10,567 nt of DNA from an uncultured Candidatus Saccharibacteria bacterium (GTDB lineage: Bacteria; Patescibacteriota; Saccharimonadia; Saccharimonadales; Saccharimonadaceae). The notes below the pieces were generated by a model that saw nothing but the letters and a program-made list of their open reading frames with translations, made no database searches and was not told the origin of the DNA. The translations under genes and the position numbers were made by a program. Location: positions 1 through 10,567 of the forward strand of contig CALHQU010000047.1 of NCBI GenBank assembly GCA_938038145.1, in the 5' to 3' direction. The first letter of the stretch is position 1, and every line of letters begins with the position of its first letter. Below are positions 1 through 6,556 of this stretch, piece after piece.

Positions 1-320
1 TGTTTTTTGGCTTCTGTAAAATTGGACAATTGTTTTTTACTTACCAATAATTTCCGCGCCGAAGTATCAACTGAGCGGCTATTTGCTTCTCCGCGAACGT
101 TTAATCGCAGTGAAAAGCTGGCGTTATTTAGCCACAATTCGCCGTTTCTTAAGCTAACAAATGAGCCTTTAAGTTGGACGTGTCCTTCTCTGGCGGCTCG
201 TACTTCCATTCCAGTTAAAACCAAGCCGGCTACAATTTCTTCGCCAAGTTCATAATCAAACCGTGCGCGACGATTGACAATATTCTGTGTGGCTGGTTTT
301 TTAGCTTTTGGCTTTGACAT
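1..320 (-). CDS. smpB: SsrA-binding protein SmpB, 5' part (C-terminus beyond window)
   Basis: SmpB binds tmRNA and carries it to stalled ribosomes for trans-translation in the cytoplasm. Reading the minus strand from the ATG at 320-318 gives 106 codons open to the left edge. The protein starts MSKPKAKK and then shows the family's first-barrel pattern: NRRARFDYE, GLVLTGMEVRAAREG, LKGSFVSLRNGELWLNNAS. The usual family form of the second block is LTGTEVKSLR; here Met replaces the Thr. Typical SmpB length is about 150-160 residues, so about 50 residues, including the basic C-terminal tail that enters the mRNA channel, lie outside the window. The start is preferred because the basic MSKPKAKK leader is typical and an extended -10 box lies just upstream. 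No Shine-Dalgarno is visible. It is transcribed divergently from the ABC-F gene. Confidence 0.93.
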   Translation of the reverse strand, partial: MSKPKAKKPATQNIVNRRARFDYELGEEIVAGLVLTGMEVRAAREGHVQLKGSFVSLRNGELWLNNASFSLRLNVRGEANSRSVDTSARKLLVSKKQLSNFTEAKK

Positions 321-327
321 GGATTAT

Positions 328-336
328 ATTATAGCA
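328..336 (-). promoter_or_regulatory. smpB promoter, extended -10 (TGC TATAAT)
   Basis: On the minus strand TGCTATAAT occupies 336-328, and a second overlapping TATAAT sits at 328-323. Only 7 bases separate the first hexamer from the smpB ATG, so a start 6-8 bases downstream of the hexamer would fall at or next to the start codon. No Shine-Dalgarno fits in the gap, which points to a leaderless mRNA. No good -35 box is visible, as is usual with an extended -10. Confidence 0.6.
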
Positions 337-391
337 AAACTTAACGCGACAGTATATTTAGGCTGGTTTGGTGCGGCTGAAATATGACTTA

Positions 392-400
392 TGTTACAAT
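392..400 (+). promoter_or_regulatory. ABC-F gene promoter, extended -10 (TGT TACAAT)
   Basis: TGTTACAAT at 392-400 is an extended -10 box ending 9 bases before the ATG at 410. There is no purine-rich Shine-Dalgarno between them, so the transcript would have a leader of at most a few bases. It lies in the 89-base gap shared with the divergent smpB promoter. Confidence 0.5.
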
Positions 401-409
401 ATCTCAAGC

Positions 410-2068
410 ATGATAGCTGATATTCACATTACTGAAAAAAGTTTTGGCGATAAGACGTTGATGAAAGACGTCAAGTTCAGTGTGGACGATGGCGAGAAAG
501 TCGGCGTGGTTGGTCGTAACGGTGTTGGCAAATCGACGCTGTTTGGAATATTGGCGGGCACGGATAACGATTATACGGGAGAAGTTGTTTTTCGTCGTGG
601 CATTACAATAGCAACTACAGCTCAGGAGCATCACGGTTTGGGTGAGCAAACGGTCATGGCGTACATTCTTAGTGGACTTCCGGAATATCCTGAATTAAAG
701 AAGATTATTGATGAATATCCGCTGACTATGGGCGACAATATGCGAAAAATTGAGGAATATACACAGGCTCTGGAGCGATTTGACCAAAAAGGATTTTATC
801 AAGTTGAAGAGAAAATTGAGCGAGAGCTGAGCAATTTTCAATTAGACGGTTATGGCAATCGGCGGATTTCTTCCCTGTCTGGCGGTCAAAAAAGGCTGGT
901 GGAGATTGTTAAAATTATGCACTCGGAGGCGCATTTAGCGCTAATTGACGAGCCGACCAACCACATGGATTACGTTGCGAAACAGCAGTTTATTGATTGG
1001 ATGAATTCGCAGCCGCATCAAGCGATGTTGATAATTACGCATGATCGCGATGTACTTGGGCAAGTTGATCGAATAGTTGAGATTAAGGACGGTCAAGCGG
1101 TTAGTTACCGCGGAAATTACGACGCGTATTTGAAGCAAAACGCTCAAGCAACGACGGCTGGAATGAATAATTTTGAGCAGATTGAGAAGCGAATTGTTAA
1201 CCTGAAACAAAAAGTTTTGGATTATCAAAGACTTAAGGAAAAGTCACGAAATCCTGGCACGATTCAGAAATTTAAGCGGCTGGAGAACGAGGCGCGAGCG
1301 GAGCTGGCGGAATTGTCAGAAATGGAAAAGCCGACGTTTTGGATTGACAAGGAATCCGTTGGTCAATTGGATTATAAATCGGCCGAGCGTTACGGAAAGT
1401 TCAAGTCGCGTAATATTCGCCTGAGCATGAAAGACGCATCCAGTCGCAGTCAACACGTGTTGGTTCGAGCGGAAAATGTGGCAGTTGGGATTGGTGAGCG
1501 GATATTGTTTGAGGACGTGAATATTGATTTGCGCGAAGGTGAAGCGATTGAAATTAGAGGTCGCAATGGTGCTGGTAAGACTACGTTGATTCGGATGATT
1601 TTGGCGTCGGGCAAGAGTTTTGACGGCGGTCCTGTTCTTTATTCTGGCGATATTTTCCTTGATCCGCAGGTTCGAATTGGTGTTTATGAGCAGGAAATTG
1701 ACGAGCGATATTTGTCTGATCCGCTAGAAAAAGCGATTGAAAAATTGTATATGAGTCGCGATTTGTCGATTTCTGATACGAAAATTCGGCAACTTTTGGC
1801 TGACTATTTGTTCACAGACGCTGATCGGATGACGCCGCTGGCTCGTCTTTCTGGTGGACAAAAGGCGCGTTTTCAGATTATTGCTATGCTAGCGAACGAC
1901 CCGCAATTGCTCATCTTAGACGAGCCGACGAACCACTTGGATTTGCCGAGTATTGAAGAACTGGAAACGGCGTTGGCCAAGTATTCCGGCGCGATTCTTT
2001 ACGTCAGCCACGATAATTATTTCCGCGAAAAACTTGGCGGAAAAGTTGTGCAAATTGGCGCAGAATAA
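410..2068 (+). CDS. ABC-F family ATPase (translation-associated, two nucleotide-binding domains)
   Basis: ABC-F proteins are soluble twin-ATPase factors that act on the ribosome (EttA/Uup-like translation factors, or Vga/Lsa-type antibiotic protection); no membrane segments are present. Counting from the ATG at 410 (552 residues): Walker A GRNGVGKST at 35-43, signature LSGGQ at 156-160, Walker B LALIDE at 176-181 followed by PTNHMD, and switch His211. The inter-domain linker, rich in Lys and Arg, covers about 245-345. The second domain has GRNGAGKTT at 384-392, LSGGQ at 480-484, LLILDE at 500-505 followed by PTNHLD, and His534. Both catalytic Glu residues are present, so both sites look active. 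The frame stays open upstream to a TTG at 368, but that would put the -10 box inside the gene, so ATG 410 is preferred. Motifs alone do not tell a housekeeping factor from a resistance factor. Confidence 0.92.
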   Translation: MIADIHITEKSFGDKTLMKDVKFSVDDGEKVGVVGRNGVGKSTLFGILAGTDNDYTGEVVFRRGITIATTAQEHHGLGEQTVMAYILSGLPEYPELKKIIDEYPLTMGDNMRKIEEYTQALERFDQKGFYQVEEKIERELSNFQLDGYGNRRISSLSGGQKRLVEIVKIMHSEAHLALIDEPTNHMDYVAKQQFIDWMNSQPHQAMLIITHDRDVLGQVDRIVEIKDGQAVSYRGNYDAYLKQNAQATTAGMNNFEQIEKRIVNLKQKVLDYQRLKEKSRNPGTIQKFKRLENEARAELAELSEMEKPTFWIDKESVGQLDYKSAERYGKFKSRNIRLSMKDASSRSQHVLVRAENVAVGIGERILFEDVNIDLREGEAIEIRGRNGAGKTTLIRMILASGKSFDGGPVLYSGDIFLDPQVRIGVYEQEIDERYLSDPLEKAIEKLYMSRDLSISDTKIRQLLADYLFTDADRMTPLARLSGGQKARFQIIAMLANDPQLLILDEPTNHLDLPSIEELETALAKYSGAILYVSHDNYFREKLGGKVVQIGAE

Positions 2069-2100
2069 AAATTTTCCGCCAGAATTTGACGGAAAATCTT
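2066..2100 (-). terminator. Intrinsic terminator, best oriented for the glutaredoxin-like gene
   Basis: ATTTTCCG at 2071-2078 pairs with CGGAAAAT at 2090-2097, giving a perfect 8-bp stem (extendable past one mismatch) with an 11-base loop. On the minus strand the stem is followed by a T-rich run (ATTTTTATT), the classic intrinsic layout, 18 bases past the glutaredoxin-like stop. On the + strand the ABC-F stop lies directly before the stem but the following bases are T-poor, so termination in that direction would be weaker. Confidence 0.6.
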
Positions 2101-2117
2101 GAATCGTTTTAAGAAAA

Positions 2118-2405
2118 TTAGTCGGATAGTAAGCCGTTTTTTCGTAGTAAATCTTGTAGTTTTGGTCGATCAAAACCAAGCACTAATTCCCCGTTAATAT
2201 CCGTTACCGGCACGCCTTGGAAATTGCCGCCATTTTTATTTAGCAATTCTTCTTTTGCGCCAGGATCGGCCTCGATATCTTTGGAAACAAAGTCAATTCC
2301 CAGCTTCTTCAGCCATTCCATTTCCGTGTGGCAAAACGCACACCAGCTAGTGTTGTATACGACAACTTTTGTGTCTTGATGGTTGTTCGTTGTGTCTTCG
2401 CTCAT
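2118..2405 (-). CDS. Glutaredoxin-like thiol-disulfide oxidoreductase
   Basis: This is a 95-residue thioredoxin-fold protein of the glutaredoxin/NrdH type, expected to exchange thiols and disulfides in the cytoplasm. Strand-like VVVYNTS leads into the redox motif W21-C22-A23-F24-C25, followed by a helix. The cis-proline loop GVPVTD lies at 64-69, and the C-terminal NGELVLGFDRPKLQDLL (about 71-87) matches the last strand, conserved Gly and helix of the family. The length is normal for this class; the roughly 10-residue polar N-terminal extension is unremarkable. The start has a Shine-Dalgarno AGGGG at 2415-2411, spaced 5 bases from the ATG, and an extended -10 further upstream. An intrinsic terminator follows the stop. 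The physiological partner cannot be told from the sequence; no glutathione or ribonucleotide reductase gene is nearby. Confidence 0.88.
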   Translation of the reverse strand: MSEDTTNNHQDTKVVVYNTSWCAFCHTEMEWLKKLGIDFVSKDIEADPGAKEELLNKNGGNFQGVPVTDINGELVLGFDRPKLQDLLRKNGLLSD

Positions 2406-2432
2406 ATATTCCCCTATTTAATAACACTTCCA

Positions 2433-2441
2433 ATTATAACA
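2433..2441 (-). promoter_or_regulatory. Glutaredoxin-like gene promoter, extended -10 (TGT TATAAT)
   Basis: The minus strand has TGTTATAAT at 2441-2433. The hexamer ends 27 bases before the ATG, giving an expected leader of about 20 bases, enough for the AGGGG Shine-Dalgarno at 2415-2411. It lies just past the stop of the upstream 74-residue gene, so the two minus-strand genes probably have separate promoters. Confidence 0.55.
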
Positions 2442-2453
2442 TAACGGTTACGT

Positions 2454-2678
2454 CTATTTAGAATTCTTCGACGTCAAATGCCAATTTTTGCACCATTCGC
2501 AGTGATATATATCAATCGACAAATTCGGGTTTGCTAATTCTTGGATTTCTGCTGCTTGGCGGGCTTTTATCTCTGTTGAGAAGCGACGTTTTTTCTGGCA
2601 ATTAGCCAACCCTGAAATTGACATCAATGATGTTTTTTGGCTTTTTTGACTATTTTTTGAGTAATTTCGCCGTGGCAT
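2454..2678 (-). CDS. Small protein with possible Cys/His zinc site, function unknown
   Basis: This 74-residue protein has a Ser/Lys/Arg-rich N-terminus (about 1-20), then Cys27 followed by KKRRF, a helix-like stretch STEIKARQAAEIQEL, and a C-terminal Y58-H-C60-E-W-C63-K-N-W-H67-L-T-S. Cys27, Cys60, Cys63 and His67 could form one zinc site. A C-terminal YxCxxCxxWHLTS ending occurs in many very small bacterial and phage proteins, from general knowledge, but no function can be assigned. The high Lys/Arg content would allow nucleic-acid binding; this is inference. It begins 39 bases from the divergent ATP synthase operon. No Shine-Dalgarno is visible, but a TGT-TATACT promoter box lies 10 bases before the ATG, supporting this start. 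Confidence 0.7.
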   Translation of the reverse strand: MPRRNYSKNSQKSQKTSLMSISGLANCQKKRRFSTEIKARQAAEIQELANPNLSIDIYHCEWCKNWHLTSKNSK

Positions 2679-2679
2679 C

Positions 2680-2709
2680 TTGCAAAATAGTATAACAGAT
2701 TGATATAGT
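2680..2709 (+). promoter_or_regulatory. ATP synthase operon promoter
   Basis: TTGCAA at 2680-2685 can act as -35, with an 18-base spacer to TATAGT at 2704-2709, preceded by TGA in extended -10 position (2701-2703). The hexamer ends 8 bases before the first ATG at 2718, so the leader should be 0-2 bases. This is the only promoter seen upstream of the ten-gene run. It overlaps the divergent promoter of the 74-residue gene. Confidence 0.5.
2689..2697 (-). promoter_or_regulatory. Promoter of the 74-residue gene, extended -10 (TGT TATACT)
   Basis: The minus strand reads TGTTATACT at 2697-2689, with 10 bases between the hexamer and the ATG at 2678. The box lies within the spacer of the + strand operon promoter, so the two cannot easily be occupied by polymerase at the same time. 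Confidence 0.5.
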
Positions 2710-2717
2710 GGAAAGTA

Positions 2718-2978
2718 ATGGTAAAAGAAACTGACATTTCGGCTAATGATACAGGCGATTCTGGCGCGATGATGATTTTGGCAAGGACGATGATTGGTAC
2801 AATGTGGCGAATGTTTTTGCCGACAATTGGCTTAACTTTGTTGGGATTGTGGCTGGATAATGTCAGCGGAATGAAGATAAGGTGGTTACTTGCTGGAATT
2901 ATTTCTGGCGCGATTATCTCAGTGATTCTCGTAGTTTTGCAAATTGCTAAAATTAAACAGCAGGAGTTGAAGAAATGA
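2718..2978 (+). CDS. AtpZ/AtpI-like accessory membrane protein of the ATP synthase
   Basis: This 86-residue protein has two predicted membrane helices, about 27-46 (ending GLTLLGLWLDN) and about 55-77, joined by a short loop, with a polar N-terminus and a Lys/Gln-rich C-terminal tail. This size, topology and the GLTLLGLWLD pattern fit the small AtpI/AtpZ-type proteins encoded first in many F-ATPase operons. They have been linked to c-ring assembly or divalent-cation handling. As the first gene, directly before atpB (4-base ATGA overlap), it is likely translationally coupled to it. Only a weak GGAAAG precedes the ATG and the promoter is very close, so translation may start on a nearly leaderless mRNA. 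The choice between AtpI and AtpZ is not settled, so no symbol is given. Confidence 0.78.
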   Translation: MVKETDISANDTGDSGAMMILARTMIGTMWRMFLPTIGLTLLGLWLDNVSGMKIRWLLAGIISGAIISVILVVLQIAKIKQQELKK

Positions 2979-3811
2979 TCGATTATATGGCAAGCGCTGG
3001 TCCGCATATTTCAGTAAAGGTTGACGAAGTTTTTAATGTCGCTGGCGTATCTATTACGAATTCGCACTTGATGGAATTCTTGGGATTGATCGTACTTGTA
3101 TGGGCAATGTTTCGTACTCGTGCGGCGGTTTTGGGTAAAAAGAAACATAATTTTATCACAAGGCTAATTCAGTGGACATTCGACGGACTTTATAATACAG
3201 TTTGCCAAGTCATTCCAGACCAAAAATGGGCGCGTAAAGTTGCTCCACTTTGTATTACGTTGTTTTTCTTTATCGTCGCGCAGTATTGGCTGGGGCTTTT
3301 GCCGATCGTTGGTCCAATTACAATTGGCGAGCATCACACTCCTCTATTCCGCGGTGGCGTGGCGGATCTTAATATGACTTTCGGCTTGGCAATCGTAACG
3401 ATTGTCGCAGCGCAGATTTACGCGTTTAAGTATTTGGGCTTTAAGGGCAATTTGGGGCGATATTTTGTTAACCCACTGCGCGATCCAATCATGTCATTTG
3501 TCGGCATTTTGGAGTTGGTGGCTGAGTTTTCGCGAATGCTGGGACTGAGTTTCCGTCTGTTTGGTAACGTTTTGGCTGGCGAAATTCTCTTGGCAATTAT
3601 CGCTTACATGACGAAGTTTTTGTCGCCTGTGGCTCTACAGCCGTTCTATTTCTTCGAGCTGTTTATTGGCGGTATTCAGGCGTATATTTTCTTTATGCTA
3701 TCAACTGTGTTTATTTCCCTGGGGCTGGCTCACCATGATTCACATGAGCCAATTGATGAAGTTCACTCCTCTGTTGAAACTAATAAATTAGCAATATCAG
3801 AGAGTGATTAA
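2975..3811 (+). CDS. atpB: ATP synthase subunit a (Fo proton channel)
   Basis: Subunit a forms the two proton half-channels beside the c-ring in the membrane. The 278-residue protein has several strongly hydrophobic helices (about 31-49, 89-112, 135-155, 172-192, 197-220 and 225-252). The diagnostic block LSFRLFGNVLAGEILL holds Arg194, equivalent to the essential E. coli aArg210, and Glu203, equivalent to aGlu219. The last helix has ELFIGGIQAYIFFML, with Gln235 matching aGln252 and Glu228 at the place of E. coli aHis245, a known variant outside enterobacteria. The C-terminus after about 252 is a polar tail (HHDSHEP). The start overlaps the previous stop as ATGA and has AGGAG at 2962-2966. Length is normal. 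Confidence 0.96.
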   Translation: MIDYMASAGPHISVKVDEVFNVAGVSITNSHLMEFLGLIVLVWAMFRTRAAVLGKKKHNFITRLIQWTFDGLYNTVCQVIPDQKWARKVAPLCITLFFFIVAQYWLGLLPIVGPITIGEHHTPLFRGGVADLNMTFGLAIVTIVAAQIYAFKYLGFKGNLGRYFVNPLRDPIMSFVGILELVAEFSRMLGLSFRLFGNVLAGEILLAIIAYMTKFLSPVALQPFYFFELFIGGIQAYIFFMLSTVFISLGLAHHDSHEPIDEVHSSVETNKLAISESD

Positions 3812-3830
3812 ATTAGGTAATAATTAATTA

Positions 3831-3837
3831 AAAGGAG
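3831..3837 (+). promoter_or_regulatory. Strong Shine-Dalgarno of atpE (AAAGGAG)
   Basis: AAAGGAG at 3831-3837 lies 10 bases before the atpE ATG at 3848, in a 36-base AT-rich gap (3812-3847). A strong independent site suits the multi-copy c subunit. The AT-rich gap could also hold a weak internal promoter (TAATAAT), but nothing decisive is visible. Confidence 0.6.
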
Positions 3838-3847
3838 AATATTAACC

Positions 3848-4060
3848 ATGGAAGCATTAGCATTCACACTTACCTACGCAATCCCAGCTGCATTTGCTGC
3901 AATCGGCGCTGCAATCGTTGGCGCGGCAGCCATGAACGCAGCTGGTCGTAACCCAGAAAAAATCAACGACCTACGCACAATGATGATCTTGGGTATTTCA
4001 TTCATCGACGCTATTGCTATTATCGGTTTCGTCGCAGCAATCGTCGGCAAAGTTATGTAG
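3848..4060 (+). CDS. atpE: ATP synthase subunit c (rotor ring proteolipid)
   Basis: Subunit c is a two-helix hairpin that assembles into the proton-driven rotor ring. The 70-residue protein has helix 1 at about 5-31, the polar loop AAGRNPEK (31-38; the family loop is usually RQP, here RNP) and helix 2 at about 43-67. The ion-carrying carboxylate is Asp54 in SFIDAIAI. The helix-1 position that is Gln in Na+-type rings is Ala21, and the residue after the carboxylate is Ala rather than Ser/Thr, so proton coupling is expected. The helix-1 glycine motif is unusual: aligned from the loop Arg, its positions read Ala14, Phe16, Ala18, Gly20, Ala22. The gene strongly prefers ATC for Ile (8 of 11), unlike its neighbours, consistent with high expression. 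Confidence 0.96.
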   Translation: MEALAFTLTYAIPAAFAAIGAAIVGAAAMNAAGRNPEKINDLRTMMILGISFIDAIAIIGFVAAIVGKVM

Positions 4061-4076
4061 TTTTCGGGAGTAAATT

Positions 4077-4619
4077 GTGGAGAAAATATTAACACAATTT
4101 GCCAATTCTGGCGCATCGGAAAAAGCTGGTTTGTTTGATTCGCTAGGTATTGATTGGGCGCTGTTGGCGTTTCAGACGGTAGCATTTTTAATCTTGCTAT
4201 TTGTTCTTCGCAAGTTTGTTTATCCGCCAATGATGGAAATGCTCGTCAAGCGAGAAAAAGACTTGAAAGCGGCTGACGCGGCGGCAAAATCTGCCAAGGA
4301 AAATGCCGACCGAGCCGAAGAAATGACCGCCGAAATGATGCGAAAAGCGCGAGCGCAAGCTAGCGACATCGTGGCGTCTGCTCGAGAAGAAGCGACCGAA
4401 GTTGTTGAAGAAGCGGCTAAAAAAGCGACTGCCAAATCTGAAGCTTTGATTAAAGAAGCGCATAATACGATTGCTCAAGAAATTGAAAACGCTAAGAAAG
4501 ACCTGCACAATTCGACATTAGAGTTGGTGGCTGAAGCGACTGGCAAGGTTTTGGGCGAGAAAATTGATGCGAAGAAAGATACAAAGCTGATTTCGGAAGC
4601 GCTTGAGGAGGCTGAATAG
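4077..4619 (+). CDS. atpF: ATP synthase subunit b (peripheral stalk)
   Basis: Subunit b anchors the stator in the membrane and runs up the side of F1. The 180-residue protein has one membrane helix (about 26-45, WALLAFQTVAFLILLFVL) followed by the RKFVYPP hinge typical of b, then a long charged, Ala-rich coiled coil (about 55-150) and a C-terminal region (LELVAEATGKVLGEKID) expected to contact delta. The start is GTG at 4077, supported by GGGAG at 4066-4070 with a 6-base gap and by the absence of a better in-frame ATG before the membrane helix. It lies 16 bases after atpE, and its stop directly abuts the atpH start, suggesting coupling. Only one b-type gene is present, so the stalk is expected to be a b homodimer. 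The N-terminus before the membrane helix is about 25 residues, longer than in E. coli. Confidence 0.94.
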   Translation: MEKILTQFANSGASEKAGLFDSLGIDWALLAFQTVAFLILLFVLRKFVYPPMMEMLVKREKDLKAADAAAKSAKENADRAEEMTAEMMRKARAQASDIVASAREEATEVVEEAAKKATAKSEALIKEAHNTIAQEIENAKKDLHNSTLELVAEATGKVLGEKIDAKKDTKLISEALEEAE

Positions 4620-5018
4620 ATGAGATTAGTGTCCAGGAGAAAGTTGGCAAAGTACGCAGCTGAACAAATTTTAGCTGGCAATGACGCAGTGTTGGAAGAA
4701 ATTGCTGGTCTTTTGATTTACGAAAAGCATGAACGTGAAGTTGATTTGTTGGTGCGAGATATTGAGGCAGAATTGGCTGAGAACGGTGAGATTGTGGCGT
4801 CGGTCGAGAGTGCGAGAGCGCTTGATGACAATACAAGGCGTAAAATAGAGCAATTTCTGGCGTCTGCGGCGAGCGATAAAAATAGCAAGCCAAAAGTGTC
4901 GCTAAGAGAATCAATTGACCCGACGTTGATTGGCGGATTTAAGCTACAAACGCCGACCGCAACACTGGACGCAACGGTTTCGAAGAAGTTAAACGACTTG
5001 CGGGCGAAGAAAATCTAG
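4620..5018 (+). CDS. atpH: ATP synthase subunit delta, short form
   Basis: Delta joins the b stalk to the N-terminal crown of the alpha subunits. The C-terminal half is recognisable: a charged segment leading to [18 protein letters not shown] (about 93-110), matching the family's VDPSLIGG block, and a terminal helix [11 protein letters not shown]. The protein is only 132 residues, against about 175-180 in most bacteria. The N-terminal helical domain before that block is about 45 residues short, retaining a first helix ([13 protein letters not shown]) and a last pair ([17 protein letters not shown]). The start abuts the atpF stop and has GAGGAGG at 4605-4611. Nothing suggests a frameshift, because no delta-like sequence is lost upstream: atpF fills that space. 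Its place between atpF and atpA matches the standard operon order. Confidence 0.9.
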   Translation: MRLVSRRKLAKYAAEQILAGNDAVLEEIAGLLIYEKHEREVDLLVRDIEAELAENGEIVASVESARALDDNTRRKIEQFLASAASDKNSKPKVSLRESIDPTLIGGFKLQTPTATLDATVSKKLNDLRAKKI

Positions 5019-5026
5019 GAGGAAAA

Positions 5027-6553
5027 ATGAGCAAGATTGATGTGACAGAATTAGCCAAAAGCCTGCGGGAAAAAATCGCGCAGCTGGAGGCGACAGAAGG
5101 TTTGGAAGATGCCGGCGTGGTTATTCGCGTTGGTGACGGCGTGGCTTGGGTGCACGGCTTAAGTAGTGCTGGCTATAGTGAAGTGCTAGAAATTGAAACT
5201 GACGGCGGTACGGTTGAGGCGTTTGCTTTGAACTTGATGGAAGACGAAATTGGTGCGGTGATTCTTGGTGGCGAAGATAAGGTTAAGGCTGGCGCTAGCG
5301 TTCGCCGCAAAGGTTCGGTGCTAGACGTTCCTGTCGGCGAAGAATTGTTGGGGCGAGTGGTTGATCCGCTAGGTCGACCTCTTGACGATGGTCCAGCGAT
5401 TAAAACGAAGAAACGTGGTTTAATTGAGCGTCCTGCTATTGGCGTGATGGGCCGTAAGTCAGTTCACGAGCCTCTGATGACCGGTATTATGTCGATTGAC
5501 GCGATGTTCCCGATCGGTCGTGGTCAGCGTGAGCTTATCATTGGTGACCGTCAAACTGGTAAGACGGCAATTGCTATCGATACGATGATTAACCAAGCTC
5601 GTCAAAAGACTGGCGTGGTGAACGTTTATGTGGCGATTGGTCAGAAATTGTCGAAGATTGCTCGATTGGTCGACCGATTGAAGGAGGAAGGCGTGATGGA
5701 TCAGACGATTATCGTCGCGACCAGTCCGTCCGATGCGGCTTCCCTGCTTTATTTGGCGCCTTACGCTGGTACTGCCATGGGTGAATATTTCCGCGATAAC
5801 GGCGGTCACGCATTGATGATTTATGACGATTTGACAAAGCACGCGGTGGCTTATCGACAGATGTCGCTATTATTGCGCCGTCCACCAGGACGTGAAGCTT
5901 ACCCGGGTGACGTGTTCTATTTGCACTCACGATTATTGGAGCGCTCGGCTAAATTGTCTGATAAGCTCGGTGCGGGAAGCTTGACGGCTCTGCCAATCAT
6001 CGAAACGCAGGCTGGCGACATTTCCGCTTACATTCCAACCAACGTGATTTCTATTACCGACGGTCAGATTTTCCTGGAAACCGACTTATTTTATCAAGGC
6101 ATTCGCCCAGCCATCTCAGCCGGTCTATCAGTTTCTCGTGTTGGTGGCGCAGCTCAGACGAAAGCTGTTAAATCTGTTGGCGGAAACTTGAAGCTCGGTC
6201 TTTCACAGTTCCGCGAATTGGCGTCATTTGCTCAATTCGGTTCAGACCTTGACGATGCAACAAAGGCTCAAATTGACCGCGGTCAGCGACTCACTGAACT
6301 TTTGAAGCAGCCACAATATCAACCAATGAGCGTCTGGGAGCAATTTGTCAGTATCCACGCTGTGACTAGCGGTATGTTTGACGATGTTCCAGTTTCTAAG
6401 ATTAAGGACGCGCAGTCTGCCCTATTGACTTATCTCTGGAAAAATTCTAAAGATGCTATGCGTGAGTTGAACAAGGGCGACAAGCCTTCAGATGAGCAAT
6501 TGAAATTGATTGACGAAGCTACGAAAGAAATAGCGAAAGGATTTGAGGAGTAA
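5027..6553 (+). CDS. atpA: ATP synthase subunit alpha
   Basis: Alpha is the non-catalytic nucleotide-binding subunit of the alpha3beta3 head. The 508-residue protein has the N-terminal beta-barrel (about 25-95), then [15 protein letters not shown] (111-125), Walker A GDRQTGKT at 173-180, Walker B-like [17 protein letters not shown] at 262-278, the [20 protein letters not shown] block (284-303), and SVSRVGG with Arg371 as the arginine finger completing the catalytic site on beta. The C-terminal helical domain is complete. Length is typical (about 500-515). AGGAGG at 5017-5022, overlapping the atpH stop, gives a strong ribosome site 4 bases before the ATG. No missing key residue was found. Confidence 0.97.
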   Translation: MSKIDVTELAKSLREKIAQLEATEGLEDAGVVIRVGDGVAWVHGLSSAGYSEVLEIETDGGTVEAFALNLMEDEIGAVILGGEDKVKAGASVRRKGSVLDVPVGEELLGRVVDPLGRPLDDGPAIKTKKRGLIERPAIGVMGRKSVHEPLMTGIMSIDAMFPIGRGQRELIIGDRQTGKTAIAIDTMINQARQKTGVVNVYVAIGQKLSKIARLVDRLKEEGVMDQTIIVATSPSDAASLLYLAPYAGTAMGEYFRDNGGHALMIYDDLTKHAVAYRQMSLLLRRPPGREAYPGDVFYLHSRLLERSAKLSDKLGAGSLTALPIIETQAGDISAYIPTNVISITDGQIFLETDLFYQGIRPAISAGLSVSRVGGAAQTKAVKSVGGNLKLGLSQFRELASFAQFGSDLDDATKAQIDRGQRLTELLKQPQYQPMSVWEQFVSIHAVTSGMFDDVPVSKIKDAQSALLTYLWKNSKDAMRELNKGDKPSDEQLKLIDEATKEIAKGFEE

Positions 6554-6556
6554 TTC

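Noticed and set aside
7-255. Open + strand frame of 82 codons
   Set aside because: It is antisense to smpB, whose minus-strand frame carries clear family motifs, and it resembles nothing itself.
368-409. Upstream TTG start for the ABC-F gene
   Set aside because: It has no Shine-Dalgarno, adds 14 non-family residues, and would put the TGTTACAAT promoter box inside the coding region.
3812-3847. Internal promoter before atpE
   Set aside because: TAATAAT is present, but the whole gap is AT-rich and no TGn or -35 element supports it.
3848-4060. Na+-coupled ATP synthase
   Set aside because: The helix-1 Gln ligand is Ala21, the residue after the carboxylate is Ala, and the carboxylate is Asp rather than the Glu of known Na+ rings.
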